Source: Coriaria nepalensis (taxonomy: Eukaryota; Streptophyta; Magnoliopsida; Cucurbitales; Coriariaceae). Taken from it: 64,000 bases of DNA. Below, piece by piece: positions 35,300 to 47,744 of the stretch (position 1 is its first letter; each line of letters begins with the position of its first letter). The notes beneath the pieces were generated by a model. The model did not search any database. It worked only from the letters and a program-made list of their open reading frames with translations, and was not told the origin of the DNA. The stretch is from NCBI GenBank assembly GCA_027186245.1, contig CP114486.1, forward strand, positions 9,376,501-9,440,500. Reading direction: 5' to 3'. A program made the translations under genes and the position numbers.

Positions 35300-36250
35300 C
35301 AATTATTATTATTATTATTATAATTATTATAATTATTTTCTTACTTTGAGATAAAGTAAGCTAAATTACCACCTATGACAATACGAGAAATATCATTATT
35401 ACCAAAATCTATGGGCGAGAATGCAAGAAAGTGTGAATACCAACTGATGATGGCAGAGTCTAATCAACGGATCTTGTACTTCCAACAATATGCCCTCTGA
35501 TCACTTCTCAATGAGAAAAAATGAGTTTTATACTCTCCCTCTAATGGCACAATATCTATCACCACTACACGTGTCTTCTCTTCACTAGGGAGTACCTTGT
35601 CCTTAGTAGGCTCCCGCCTCTCCACTTTCCTGCTCTGACACTAGCAAACCATTGTTTTGCTTCACCTTCATCTGGACCCTGGTCTCCCATTCGTTACATG
35701 TGGCCTGTCTGGAGATATCCTCCTTGTCTTATCTGGCCTTTCTCGATGGGCAACATTCTTGCCCCTGCTTAATCGGACCACATCGAACAGCCTATGGACG
35801 TCTGATCTCGCTGCATACTGCTGAACAAGTCCAAGTGGGTTAGCCTAAGCTGGTCAGGACCATCGGGGGTATGCTTAGCTGATCTTAACCAGAATGGTTG
35901 TGGCGGGCTGTCGTGAGATGACTAGGTTCGGGTTGTTCAGATGTCCAACCCATCATTCTGCTGTGTCAGGATACTGTCCATAGGACTCTTGCTCTTACGC
36001 GTCCTTACGAAGGAAGGGCATCCATTCGATCGAGATCCAGCAAATAGTAACAAAGTCACGTAAGATTTTTAGCTGTATTCACCAAAAAGGGCTTATATGG
36101 CTTGCGGCTCATATACGAATGACATGGCAAGTCATTTCTCTCTATTCTTCCTTCTCTCTCTTCGAGTTCAAAGTTATGTTTTTGGATTTCAAAACTTTGG
36201 TTCTGAAAACCATAATATCATAGATTGCACGGATACCCGGCTTGACAGAC
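35300..36250. other. Unassigned, partly GC-richer repeat-like sequence
   Basis: After an ATT microsatellite (about 35306-35330) the stretch at about 35580-36050 is GC-richer than its neighbours and lacks long ORFs. It has the look of a retrotransposon LTR or leader, but no paired copy, terminal motif or domain was found to support that. Confidence 0.3.
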
Positions 36251-36251
36251 A

Positions 36252-36686
36252 TGTGAGTTAAAGATAGAGAACGTTAGAGATTTAGGAAATATTCTAGAAG
36301 CTTTTAAACTTCTCTCAAGTGTCTAGAGTTTTTTAGATATTTGTAGAATTCTCTAAAATATTATACATTATTCTAATCTCTTGTAAGAGATTAAATATTT
36401 GTATAAAATTCTTGAGAAGGTGAATCTTAACTATTAGATCAAATTAATTTTGATCATCTATTTTAAAATGAGGGTCTATATAAAAAGAAGTCATCCTCAT
36501 TTATAAATCATCCAAAAATTAAGAAGCAATATATTCTCTCAAACTCTCTAAAGCTCAAGTGTTCTTTTAAGTTTTTCAAGAAAGCCTCTTGGCAAGGTTT
36601 AGGTTATACCAACTTATTTACTCAGAGCAGTGTCAAGTACCACATGAAGCGTCTAACTTCGGGGTGAAAATTTACATACGTAGTAG
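36252..36686 (+). mobile_element. Putative 5' LTR of a Ty3/gypsy fragment
   Basis: The segment starts with TGTGAGTTAAAG and ends directly before the primer binding site at 36688. It contains AAAATGAGGGTCTATATAAA (TATA-like, near 36465-36484) followed by a leader-like pyrimidine/purine mix, as expected for an LTR. No second copy was found, so the left boundary is tentative. Confidence 0.45.
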
Positions 36687-36687
36687 T

Positions 36688-36699
36688 TGGTATCAGAGC
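36688..36699 (+). other. Retrotransposon primer binding site (Met tRNA type)
   Basis: TGGTATCAGAGC is an exact match to the common plant LTR-retrotransposon primer site complementary to initiator methionine tRNA. It is followed by TAGGGCC and the gag-like region. Confidence 0.8.
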
Positions 36700-36775
36700 T
36701 AGGGCCATACATGAGGGTGTGAGTGGTTCAAGTTCTTGACAAAGCTTTGTGTGGGCGAAGTACTTGTAGAAAACA

Positions 36776-38660
36776 TGGCTAGCGGCAGTTCTAACATTAT
36801 CAATCCTAGTATGAGAGAGGCAAGGTGAGAGAATGTCAAAGGCAAAGGAAAGCAAAAGCGGGATCCATCTCTGGATGTCCTAGAGTTGACGGAGACCTGC
36901 ATTCTCAAGTTGCAGAATATTGTGGTTAGGCAAGTCATTGTGATGGAGAAAATGGTGGAATAAGCGGCAGACTTAGGAGTGACTGACTGAGATGAAGGGC
37001 TCAAAGTGAACTTCCAAATATCATTAGATGAAGACTCTCCAAGCAAACATGGATGCTTCTCTGGCGAAAGTGCGTGAAAGGATGGAAACTCTTGAAAGAT
37101 GAATGTTGACCGTCGACGCAGTCTGCCTCGACAGGTCACTTTGTAAGTTCAAAGTGACTAGTGAGATGGTTAACCCCATTCTCGCATTGAAACTTGACAT
37201 ACCTCGACCCAACGCTTATGTAAGAGCTAGGAAGGAACAAGAAATGGAGAACTTCATATGGAGTATGAAACTTTACTTCAAGAATATGAAGATTGTAGGT
37301 GACGCAACTAAGTTAGACACGGTTCCTTTCTATCTAATCGATACTGTCATACTATGATGGTGAAGATTAAATAGCAACATTGAGGGGGATCTCTTCGAAA
37401 TGTCAACATGGGACGAATTCAAAGAAACTTTCAAAGTTTAATTCTACTCATAGAATCTCGAGAATGAAGCACGAGGTAAATTTCCCTGCCTTACTTACAA
37501 AACCACTATTTTCTGACTATGTGAAAGAATTTCAGGAGATAACATTGGAAATTTCCAACTTCCTGAAAAAGTAAGCTAAGTTCGCATTTATGGAATGGTT
37601 ACAACCTTGGGCTAAATGAGAGTTGAAAATGAGGGGTTTCCAGACTCTCAATACCACAATCGAGGAAGCAAAATCTTGACACAGTAAAGCAGAAGGATAG
37701 AGCCAAAAATAGTCACAAGGGTGACAGGGGTAAAGGTAGAGGAGCCACAAAGGAAAGCTTTAACAATTACCGCAAGGAAGACATCCAAGATAGAACTTTG
37801 AAGTGTTTCCCGTATGAAGGGCCGCATATGGTCTGAGATTTCTTGACCGAGGAGAAACTAGCGGTACTTGTAAAAGACGATGATAGACTTGAAGAAAAAG
37901 CGCTACAACTCCTTAATGCACTTAAAGCTAAGATCATTAAGGGATCCATATATGTTGGGATAGATGTTTTAAGGAGTAACTTAGAGCTTTAATAGATTTT
38001 GGAGCAACCGAAAATTTAATCATAGATGTTGTTATGGGGAATCTCAGTCTTAAGGTAGCCACGACGATATCGATGGACAACTATGATGTTGTGCATGGGC
38101 TTGATTGGTAAGATAAGATAAAGGCTTATTTTGTACCTTATGGCAATTCCATCATGATTATGGATTAAACTTCTCCTTGCATGGTTTTGGTCTAGAGAGA
38201 GACACGGCTGGGGACCTAGATGTTGTTTGCTATACAACTTTGCAAGGGTTTGAAGCAAGAAGAAGAGACCTACTTTGCAGCCTTCAAGGTGGATTAGGGT
38301 AACCCATTTAAGGAAAATGAGATTTCGAATAAGGTGCAAGGGGTGCTTAAGGTGTTCCAAGACATGGTGCCGTTGGAACTCTTAAAGAAACTTCTACCGA
38401 GAAGAGAAGTGGATCACAAGCTTAAATTGATGGACTGAGCGAAACCACCATTCATGACACTTTATTTCATGGCACCACTCGAGTTACCTAAGTTAAGGAA
38501 GCAACTCAAGGGAATGCTCGAGGTATGGTTCGTTTTGTCATACAATGCCCCGTAGGGTGCACTTGTGCTATTCAAATAAAGGCGGATGGGTCGTTGAGAT
38601 TGTCTATCGACTATCAAGTACTCAATAAACTCACAATTTCCTAGATATTCTATACATCTT
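36776..38660 (+). mobile_element. Degenerate Ty3/gypsy gag-protease-RT region, truncated
   Basis: A gag-like start codon at 36776 opens a frame that soon breaks. The best gag block (LKLDIPRPNAYVRARKEQEM, then ENFIWSMKLYF) lies near 37180-37275 and matches the retrotransposon gag family of plant gypsy elements. Further on are a protease-like LIDFGATENLI near 37990-38020, a leader to RT (GLDW.DKIKAYFVPYGNSI) near 38100-38150 and an RT fragment (KADGSLRLSIDYQVLNKL) near 38580-38633. Similarity ends abruptly near 38660, so integrase, RNase H and a 3' LTR are missing. Many stops are present. Confidence 0.75.
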
Positions 38661-38831
38661 GATTATTATTTGGGTTTATATGCCTCCCTCATTTTTCACC
38701 ATTCAACTTGTCATGTCACCAATCTAATGTATAATTGTATGAACGTGACCTCCAAAATGCTCGGAACCACATACGCCACACCGATTGACTTTGCCAAGCA
38801 AATTTTGTATCACACTTCTTTTGACCACCAA

Positions 38832-38906
38832 ATATCATGTGCCACAATTCTAATTTTGGCATCAACAATCTGTTAACGTCAAAATTAGAATTTTGACATG
38901 TGACAT
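38832..38906. repeat. Short imperfect hairpin
   Basis: CATGTGCCACAATTCTAATT followed by TTGGC pairs with GTCAAAATTAGAATTTTGAC and ATGTGAC downstream, giving arms of about 26 bp around a 17-nt loop. Confidence 0.65.
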
Positions 38907-38991
38907 GAATTTTATAAGACTTCTGGACGAAAACGGCACAACTTGGAATCAATTTTAGGTCATTTTAATCAAGTTTTTTCAAAATCAGTCA

Positions 38992-39119
38992 ACTAGTTGC
39001 ACGAAAGACTAGCCACACGAAAAACTAGCCACACGATAGACTGGCCACCCGATAGAATGAATGCATGATAGACTACTCGTACGACAGATTGGCTACCCAA
39101 CATATTAGCCGCCTGAAAT
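38992..39119. repeat. Exact-period 16-bp tandem array, eight units
   Basis: Eight consecutive 16-bp units run without any length change, for example ACTAGTTGCACGAAAG, ACTAGCCACACGAAAA, ACTAGCCACACGATAG and ACTGGCCACCCGATAG. Later units diverge in sequence but keep the phase. Confidence 0.85.
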
Positions 39120-40199
39120 ATTCTAGACTGGCATATTTCTACATATTCTAGATTACTGATATGGCAAGTTGAACAATCAAGATTAGGAGACTTGACAAAT
39201 ATGTGATTTTGAGGTACAAGTTAATAATCACCAAGATAAGTTTGAATCAATCAAATAATGTAAGGTCCCTTGATTTTAGGAGTTAGTTTAGCCAATTTGC
39301 TATTAAATAAAAGGGGGAGGGGGGATGGTGGCCTAAAAAAAAGGAAACTAGCAAAAGAATAAAGACTTGTGCTTGAAGTTTCTTAAGAATATGGAATATG
39401 ACATCCTAGCAGTTGAAGCTAGTTAATGGTGCAGCCAGCCATAACTTTTGCATGTAAATAGAAGTTGAAGTTTTCATTCACAATGGTCCAGCACCAAAAA
39501 AATAATGTCTCTAAACTACTAACTCTCACAATGGGAATTTATCTCCTTATCCTTCTGTCAAATTAATCCAAAACTCTACGTTTTTTAATCTCATCATTTT
39601 TTTTCTTTATGTGAATCTTATCTTTTTATCATTTTATGTAAAATTCATCCAAAATTCTGCATTTGTGAATCCATTCTATATTTATTGCTCTATAAGTGTT
39701 TGAATGCTTGTATGATTTTTGATATCCTTTAGCATTATTAATATCTAGTCATTTTCTTACACACCTAATTCTTGATAAGTAAATCTAAAATCGAAGAAGG
39801 ATTGAACTCGCGAGCCTTTGACCAGCTTTAATCGCCTTTGATCCATGGAGGTCAAATTCCTTATCTTCTCCGAAGCTGCGAGCCTTTAGCTAGTTTCCTC
39901 TAAAGATCTTCATTCAAAATACCCCGATTATTTTTGGCACGCCTGCAACATTACAACCACAAAGTGCATCTACCGAATGCCAAGTTGGTCGGCATTTTTT
40001 TGACATCAACACAACTCTATAATGACACTATTAATTTACACACTTTGTATTCTTGTCTTCATACCTTGAAAGCCTTCAGTTGTTCTATGAGCACTTTTTC
40101 TTCTAATTCACCAATTTTGAATGTTTTTTTTTTAAGTACATGTTCGTCAAGCCAATCAGATTTTGACTCAATGTGGTAAATACTTTATGTGATAGTATT
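39120..40199. other. Intergenic, nothing recognised
   Basis: AT-rich, with a G-run (GGGGGAGGGGGGATGG near 39312) but no gene, terminal repeat or domain that I can support. Confidence 0.45.
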
Positions 40200-42130
40200 T
40201 TTATGTGAATATTAGAAAGATATTATTTATTGTCATTAATAAAAATTAGTTATTATTTATCATATTTATTAATTTTATTGGAATTAATATTATATGTTTT
40301 ATAAATGCATATCATGATAACATCTAATATCTTAAATTAGGCACTCTAGAGACCATGATAGAGATCATATGAGTAGAGAATCGAGTTGCTAAAAACTCTC
40401 AAGATACAAATGGCTCATTGTCACAGGATCTCGAGAATGGACATCGATTTATCCAAATAAACAATCAGATATTTCATCACCTATTTGTTAGGGTGGCTGA
40501 TTTCACAGCCAGGGGTGTTAGTGAAATACCATGATGATTGCGTAGGTGCTTAGTAGAGACTAAAAGTGTTGAACGTGATACTTAGATAATTCTCAATAGT
40601 AATTAATATTGATTGTTGATAATAATTAACTATTGATTATTTTACATATGATCCTCCGACCTGAGACACCATGGTTTCTTTGATTACCGGACTTCATACT
40701 TTGACGTCATTCTAATTAGTCCTATTCATGGGTAAACACAGGGTGAACCGTTGGGTATGAAGTGTTGTATGAGAAGAATTATGAGTCGTCAAGAGAGAAT
40801 TCATCGCTTTCATATTTGGAATAAGGTCTAATAGATTATATATTTTATTGAATAATAAATTTTTACAAAATAATATGATTTGAAAGAAAATTATGTAAAT
40901 CCATTATTGATATTCAATAAGAGTATAATGATTCATATGATTTATCTGTAGGGTCTGACAGTTAAACCATAACCTAGGAAGAATCAAGATATTTGTGAGA
41001 TTGAAAGATTATTATTGTAAGTATATGATGGTCACAAACATATTCTTTCAGAAGATGATATTTCTCATCTCTCGAGTAGTCTTGATATTTTACTAGAAGT
41101 CAATCTTGACTTAAAGGTTTACAATTAATTAGTTATAAGATGATTACGTTAACTGTTAATTTATAATGTTATTTTAAATGAAGCTAATTTAATTTGGAAT
41201 TAAATAAAATCATAAATGTGTTTATGAAATCCTCCCACCAGCGTGATGTCTACATAATCGGACACACATAATGTTTGGAGTAATACAATTAAAGTTTCAT
41301 TGGAGAAAAAGGAAAAACGGACAAAAACTATTTTAGAGGTAAATGGTAATTTGACTTATAGTTGGACTATAAAGGTAAAATGATAATTATTAATTTAATA
41401 TCATACTTTTATGCTAGCAAAACTAAATATGAAATTGAATTAATTGAAAATTAATAAATTATATAAGAATTTTTATTTAATTATAAAGTGGTCTTAAAGA
41501 TTTGTAATTAATAATTAGATATTAAAAGGTTCATGAGCTGAATTATTAATTGAATTTTCATACGTCAAAATTGATCAAAAGGGTTGGTTAATTAATCCAT
41601 AGGTATGACCTATGGGTGGCTCGTTATTGAATGGGTATTAGCCTATATCACTTTTATATTTTAAGGAAATTAGGAATCCTAATGAGATAAGGAAATTATA
41701 ACCTAGCATTTGTCTATAAATATAAGGCATGAAGGATTAAATTTGTAAGGCTCCTCCATAAGCTATTTGCCTAAAAGTCATAGACAGAAAATATAGTTTT
41801 TTCCCTTCCCTTTCTCCGAGGTTATTATCTTATGAGTTGAGATATTAAGTAGAAACTTAACCGTGAGAAACGAATTACGTAGATAATGATTAGAGCGTGA
41901 ACACGTGGGTGTCTCTTCATCTTATTCAAGAAAAGTTTTGTAAATAAAAAGAAATTCATTTTCTCTAAACCTTGATTGAATCTTGATGAGATTTACTCTA
42001 TATTCTATCAAATAGATTATATTTGATATAATTATTATATGATCGATTTTCATAAAAACTATATATATTCGGATATGATCCGAATAAAATTTTAAATATT
42101 TCTTTTGTGTGTTTCTTTTGTTACATGCAC
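40200..42130 (+). mobile_element. Long LTR-like sequence (second copy of the 18.2-20.2 kb family)
   Basis: It is collinear with the reverse complement of 18214-20160 (landmarks GAGACCATGATAGAGATCAT near 40350 and the TCCTCCCACCAGCGTGATG block near 41228). A TATA-like CTATAAATATAAGGC near 41712 could be its promoter. Its last part (ATGATCGATTTTC, ATCCGAATAAAATTTTAAAT near 42038-42100) resembles the Copia LTR end at 12.28-12.36 kb. A weak primer-site-like TTGATATCTACTAAG follows at about 42145. No intact coding region follows. Confidence 0.5.
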
Positions 42131-42289
42131 TTCTACATTTCAACTTTTGATATCTACTAAGTGAATCCCTAAACTATAGATAGAAGTTATTGCCATGAGC
42201 AATCTTAGAATGACTATTCTTACAATTCACCAATATCTAAGTTTGATTGATACCCCATTATGAATTCGTTTCTTCTCTTTATTATTTCT

Positions 42290-42730
42290 TTTCAAAAAGC
42301 AAAATCTTGAAACCTCATAGGTTCTACTTTACCTTTCTCTCCAATATTCTTAAATATTTGATATTGTTCATTTGAGTCAAAATTTGTTGGAAAGTCCTTT
42401 GAAACTTATTTTCATCGAACAATACATATATAGATTATATGATGATATTTACTGAATAATAATTATTTATTTCAATTATCATTGACCTATAAGTTTTTGC
42501 TATAAAATTCATATTCAAGAAATATACATTTAATTACTCTTTCATCTAAATTATTTCTTTTGGGTTTCAAAATTCTTACTATTGCTCTATAACCCCACAT
42601 CTTAAAGTAGCCTCAATTAATCGTTCTTTCTTTTTTCCTTTCTCCTTTACTATATAAAATATAATGCGATCATCAATAAAAGTTTGATAAGATATATTTT
42701 TTCTTCTAAAAATGGCATAACATATATACT
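42290..42730 (-). mobile_element. Copia integrase-end fragment, degenerate
   Basis: On the minus strand, broken frames give the segment that lies between the integrase core and RT of Copia polyproteins: a WGY-type remnant, LKPKRNNLDERVIKCIFLEYE near 42530-42590, then residues resembling the FDENKF block near 42395-42430. Stops interrupt it. It is a short orphan piece oriented opposite to the LTR on its left. Confidence 0.6.
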
Positions 42731-44070
42731 GCACAAGTCACTATAAATTAATTATGCAAATTCTAATCTCTATAAATACTTGGAAAAAGTTGTGGAATAT
42801 CTTGTATATTCAAAAATAATAAATAAAAAATTAGTAAGATGCGAACTTAGATATTTCTCTGATATTATACTAATTTAACAATTTTCTTAAAACCTCGAAT
42901 GATTAGAAAATAAACTCAATAATTTATATGTAATTTGTTTTTTTTTTAATACCGAATTCTAAATCGAGTACTAAAATAGTACTAATTTATCACCCAAAAA
43001 CCCCGAATTAGAAATGAAAGTATCCAGAACCTTTCGCAACCACATAAAATAAGCGTGTGCAAAGCACTCGTGATACGGGGGCCGGCCGGAGGGATGATGA
43101 GAGCTCAGAGCATGGCCAGCTAGCTGCAATCCCACGCGTAAATAGTACACAATAATTTGGTCCAAACCAAGTCTTTTCCACTTCCAAAAATATCAAAAGA
43201 TGGAAGTAGTTGAAGTGTTTTTGTTTCTTATTAAAAGTGGAAGCCAGCTGCCTGCGGCACTCATTTATGTGCCGCCCACTTCCATTCTATCATATTGACT
43301 TGTAATGCATGCTCAAGCAAAGTCTGGTTGACACTAGGAAGACGTTAGTTACTTGTCTTCATAATGTAGTATTTTATTCATCACTAATTGGTAAATAAAA
43401 AAAGGGTATCTATTTATCCTTCTTTATCACCGAAAGTAAGAAACATGCACTTGAGAATGATCTTACTAATTAGCTCCTCAGTTAATGCACCACTTTGACC
43501 AAAATTTTAGAAATGCTCCACTCTTTTTTGGATTTACTGTGAGGCTAGATCGGTACTAAGGATTATCTAGATTGGTCATAACCACACTATGATTTATGAT
43601 AGAGATTTAAATATTTTGGATTTACTTTCTTGAACAATATCATACTGATCACATTCAGTTGAAAAACGTCAATTTACTTTCTAAGAGTGATTGCTGATGT
43701 TCTCCACTGATGTCATAAAAACTAAAAACTTGTTGGATGTCCAATAATGTCTTTTGGGGACACCCAAAATCAGAATGACCTTCGAGGTTTTAGTTGGGAG
43801 GTCTCCTTTGATGCCAAAATCGAAGATAGTGATAAAATTATGAGAGAAACTATTCGCTCTCTTAACAATTTAATTTAAATTTTTGATTTTTGAAAAATTA
43901 CACATCCATTTCTTTAACTTTTCAAATAAAAACTATACCAATAATGTATGATACGATCCCTCAATACTATTGCCAGAAAATAAGATAGGGTTATTGGAGT
44001 TATGCTCAGTAAATTATTTAATGATAAAGTCTAATAAGGCAATTTCTTGACACCATAGAAACATCCCTCT
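42731..44070. other. Intergenic, nothing recognised
   Basis: No gene supported. A GC-richer patch at about 43070-43140 (GGGGGCCGGCCGGAGGG) has no identified function. Confidence 0.45.
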
Positions 44071-44074
44071 AGTT

Positions 44075-44300
44075 GACCACCCCGGCTCCATTTTTTCACC
44101 AAGCTGACCATCTACTCTTCTTTATGGCCCAACTGACCCCTGGCTCACCTTTTCAGCCGAGCCAACCCTAACTTATATTCCTTGTGGCGGAATGACCCCC
44201 GACTCACCTTACCAAATGAATCGACCCTTAACTCACCTCTCCAGATAAGCCGAACTTTGGTTCATCTTTTTTGAGGCCTAACTCATCCCTAGCTCACTTT
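44075..44300. repeat. Degenerate minisatellite of 29-31 bp, about 7.5 units
   Basis: GACC-type unit starts occur at 44075, 44106, 44135, about 44164, 44194, 44223, 44252 and about 44282. Typical units read GACCCCTGGCTCACCTTTTC and then AGCCGAGCC. It abuts the truncated left end of the Copia element. Confidence 0.75.
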
Positions 44301-44304
44301 TAAG

Positions 44305-47145
44305 ATGACTTCCGAAAAAAAGCTGACTCTTAATAATGTTTTGTATATGTCTGAAATTCGTAAGAACCTTGTATCTTATTCACTCTTAAGCAAGCATATA
44401 TTTCATCTAGTCTTTGAATCTTGTAAGGTTGTTATTTCCAAAAGTGGAATGTATGTGAGTAACATATATGTATCCGATAGGCTTTTCAAGCTAAATATAA
44501 TTACTATAATCCCAAAAATTAATAAAGCTAGTTCTTTTGCTTATTTACTTGAGTCTTCTAATCTATGGCATGCTAGATTATGACATGTTAATTATAACTC
44601 TTTAAGAAAATTAATTAACATGGATCACATACCAAACTTTCAAATTGATTCAAAACATAAGTGTGAAACTTGTGTTGAGACAAAACAAATGAGGTCATCA
44701 TTTCAAACAATTGAAAGAAATACCGAACCACTTAATTTAATTCATAGCGATATATGTGATTTTAAATCTATTCAAACCAGGAGTGGTAATAAATATTTTA
44801 TTATTTTTATCAATGATAGCACAAAATATTATTATGTGTGTTTGTTGAAAAGCAAAGCGAAGCTTTAGAGAAATTTGTTCTCTTTAAAAATGAAGTTGAG
44901 AATCAACTCAACAAGAAAATAAAAGAATTAAGAAGTGGTCGAGGTGATGAATATGTCGTACCATTTGAAGCAATATGTGCATAATATGGTATCATACATC
45001 AAACCACTGCTCCTTATTCACCCCAATCAAATGGGATTACTGAAAGAAAAAACCGTACCTTGAAAGAAATGATGAATGCGATGTTGATTGATTCTGCATT
45101 GCCTTAGGATATGTGGGGAGAAGCCGTATTGTCGGTAAATTACCTTTTACATAAGGTACTCCGAAAAGATGCTGGAAAGACACCATATGAATTATGGAAA
45201 GGACAAGTCTTCCTATAAATTCTTATGAGTGTGGGGGTGTCTTGCCAAAAGTAGTCGTACCTCCACCAAAAAAGGTAAAGATAGGTCTGAAAGTGATTGA
45301 TTACATCTTCACTGGCTATGCAAAAAATAGTAGTGCATATCGATTTCTTATACATGAGTCTAAAATCCCAGACATTCACAAGAATACGATAATGGAATCT
45401 GGGAATGCATCATTCTTTGAACATGTATTCCCATGCAAGTCCCAAGCGAAATCGAGTTCGTCTAAATGAACTCTTGAGCCTATTAGTGAAAATAATTAGG
45501 ACTAAGAACAAGAAGATGAACAAGAGGTTGAAATTGAACCTCGACATAGTAAAAGAGCTAGTATAGAAAAATATTTTGGTCCAGATTTTCTGATATTCCT
45601 ATTGGAAGGTAAACCTCAAACTTTTAAGGAAGCTGTGAATTTATCTGAAGGTCCTTTATGGAAAGAGGCTATCAACAGTGAAATTCAATCTATTTTACAA
45701 AATCATACTTGGGAGTTAGTAGATCTTCCTCCAAGTAGTAAGCCTCTAGGGTCCAAATGGATTTTCAAGAGAAAAATGAAAGCTGATGGGCCAATTCACA
45801 AGTACAAGGCTAGACTTGTAACTAAGGGATACAAGCAACGAGAAGGCCTTGATTACTTTGACACATATTCTCATGTTATGAGAATAAATTCCATTAGAAT
45901 GATACTTGCGATTGTCGCTTTGTGAAATCTAGAAGTACATTAAATGAATGTGAAAACAACCTTTCTAGATGGAGATTTAAATGAAGAAATCTACATAGAA
46001 CAACCTGAAGGTTTCATAGCCCCAGGACAAGAAAGAAAGTCTATAAACTGGTGAAATCCTTATATGGCTTAAAACAAGCACCAAAGCAATGACATGAAAA
46101 TTTTGATCACACAACGATGGCTAATGGTTTCAAAATCAACGAGTGTCACAAATGTGTCTATATGAAAAGTACATAAAATGGATATGTTCTTTTATGCCTT
46201 TACGTTGATGGCATGCTCATAGTTGGAAGTGATGATAAGATAGTGAAAATCTACCAAGAAAATGTTAAATTCTAAATTTGACATGAAAGATATGGGTCTA
46301 GCAGATGTCATTTTGGGAATTAAAATCTCAAGGACATCAAACGAACTCATTCTAAGTCAGTCTCATTACGTAGATAAAATTCTTAGAAAGTTTAGCAAAG
46401 AAGATTCTAATGTAGCAAGAACACCTATTGATATCAGTTTGCATATGAGAAAAACTAAAGGTGATGGTATTTCTCAAGTAGAGTACTCTAGAGTGATAGG
46501 CAGTGATGTACTTAACAAGTTGTACAAGACCTAATTTACAATTAGTAAACTTAGCAAATATACGAGTAATTCATGGCATGATCATTGGAAAGGAATCATG
46601 AGAGTAGTAAGGTACCTATGCTATACTTATAGTTATGGACTGCACTATAATAGATATTCAGCTATACTAGGAGGGTACACAGATGCAAATTGGATATCAG
46701 ATATGAAAGATTCAAAGTCTACGAGTGGCTATGTGTTTACTCTAGCAGGTGCAGCTGTTTCTTAGAAATCCTCTAAACAAACTGTGATAGCCAGATCTAC
46801 CATGGAATTTGAGTTTATAGCTTTAGATAAATGTGGAGAAGAGGCATAATGATTACGACAATTCTTATAGGATATTCCAAAGTGGTAAAAGCCTATGCCA
46901 ACAATTTGCATTTATTTTGACAATCAATATGCAATTGGAAGAGCACAGAGCAATATATATAATGGTAAGTCGAGAGATTTACGCCGACGACATAATACTA
47001 TCAGACAACTAGTCTCTGCTGAAGTTATCTCTATTGACTATGTAAAATGAAAAGATAACATTGTGAATGTACTAACCAAAGGGTTAAATAGAGAGTTAGT
47101 TAAAAAATTATCAAGAAGAATGGGACTAAAGCCCATGAAAAAGTA
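44305..47145 (+). mobile_element. 5'-truncated Copia pol region (pre-integrase to RNase H)
   Basis: Copia domains appear in order on the + strand with stops and frameshifts between them. These are: pre-integrase (KLTLNNVLYMSEIRKNLVS at 44320, WHARL near 44570, CETCVETKQMRSSF near 44665); integrase core (IHSDICDFKSI, FIIFINDSTKYYYVCLLKSK); RT (WKEAINSEIQSILQNHTWEL near 45655; FKRKMKADGPIHKYKARLV near 45765; KSLYGLKQAPK near 46050; LYVDGMLIVGSDD, where YVDD has become YVDG, near 46195; MLNSKFDMKDMGLADVILG near 46262); RNase H ([20 protein letters not shown] near 46675). Gag, primer site and 5' LTR are absent. A polypurine tract and 3' LTR follow at 47735-48842. It is less decayed than the other Copia copies here but cannot make a full polyprotein. 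Confidence 0.9.
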
Positions 47146-47744
47146 AGTCAATACAATGGAAACCCAACCTAGTTGACTGGAGATCCCAAGATCTAGGTTC
47201 AAAGGGACAATCTAGTTGTATAAGACTTAATTATATCACTGTGGGGGTTATCCTCCTATCCATTCCCATGATGAAACAATGATGCCCGTAAGAGAAAAAT
47301 AAACTATGCTTTTAATGATTCTTAGGCGTCGAAAAGTCGAGCAGAGTAAAACAAATTACTCTTGATTACGAATCACCTATGTGAGAGAGAAGTGGGGCCG
47401 CTTCTAAGGAAATTAATTTGGGCATAATTTTTATCAACTCTTGCAAAACCAGACAAATGTTCAAAGCCAAAATGAACATAACAATGAGAACTCAAGTGTG
47501 TCAGGTAAGACTCCTATGTGAAGTATATTATTGTTTACATGAACGGTAGAATAGTTCAAAGACATCGTGTCTACTGATCAACTAGTAAAATCAATGTACT
47601 TTTACAATGAAAGGTTCAAAGGTTGATACCTACCTATCCTATGCAGGTTTCAAACCATCGAACTCTTATCTCCAGGTCAAAAACATTTAAATGTCGGAAA
47701 ACGTTCGTTTTAGTTAATTCGTCAATTTCATTCATGTGGGGAAT
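47146..47744 (+). other. 3' noncoding region and polypurine tract of the Copia element
   Basis: Between the end of RNase H and the LTR there is no coding signal. The stretch ends in CATGTGGGGAATTG, a polypurine-tract-like sequence immediately before the LTR terminus at 47745, where plus-strand DNA synthesis would be primed. Confidence 0.6.

Noticed and set aside
38992..39119. CRISPR-like array
   Set aside because: Units are contiguous 16-bp tandem repeats without spacers, in a plant nuclear context.
43200..43290. Possible short hairpin around CGGCACTCATTTATGTGCCG
   Set aside because: Only a 7-bp stem is convincing; too weak to annotate.
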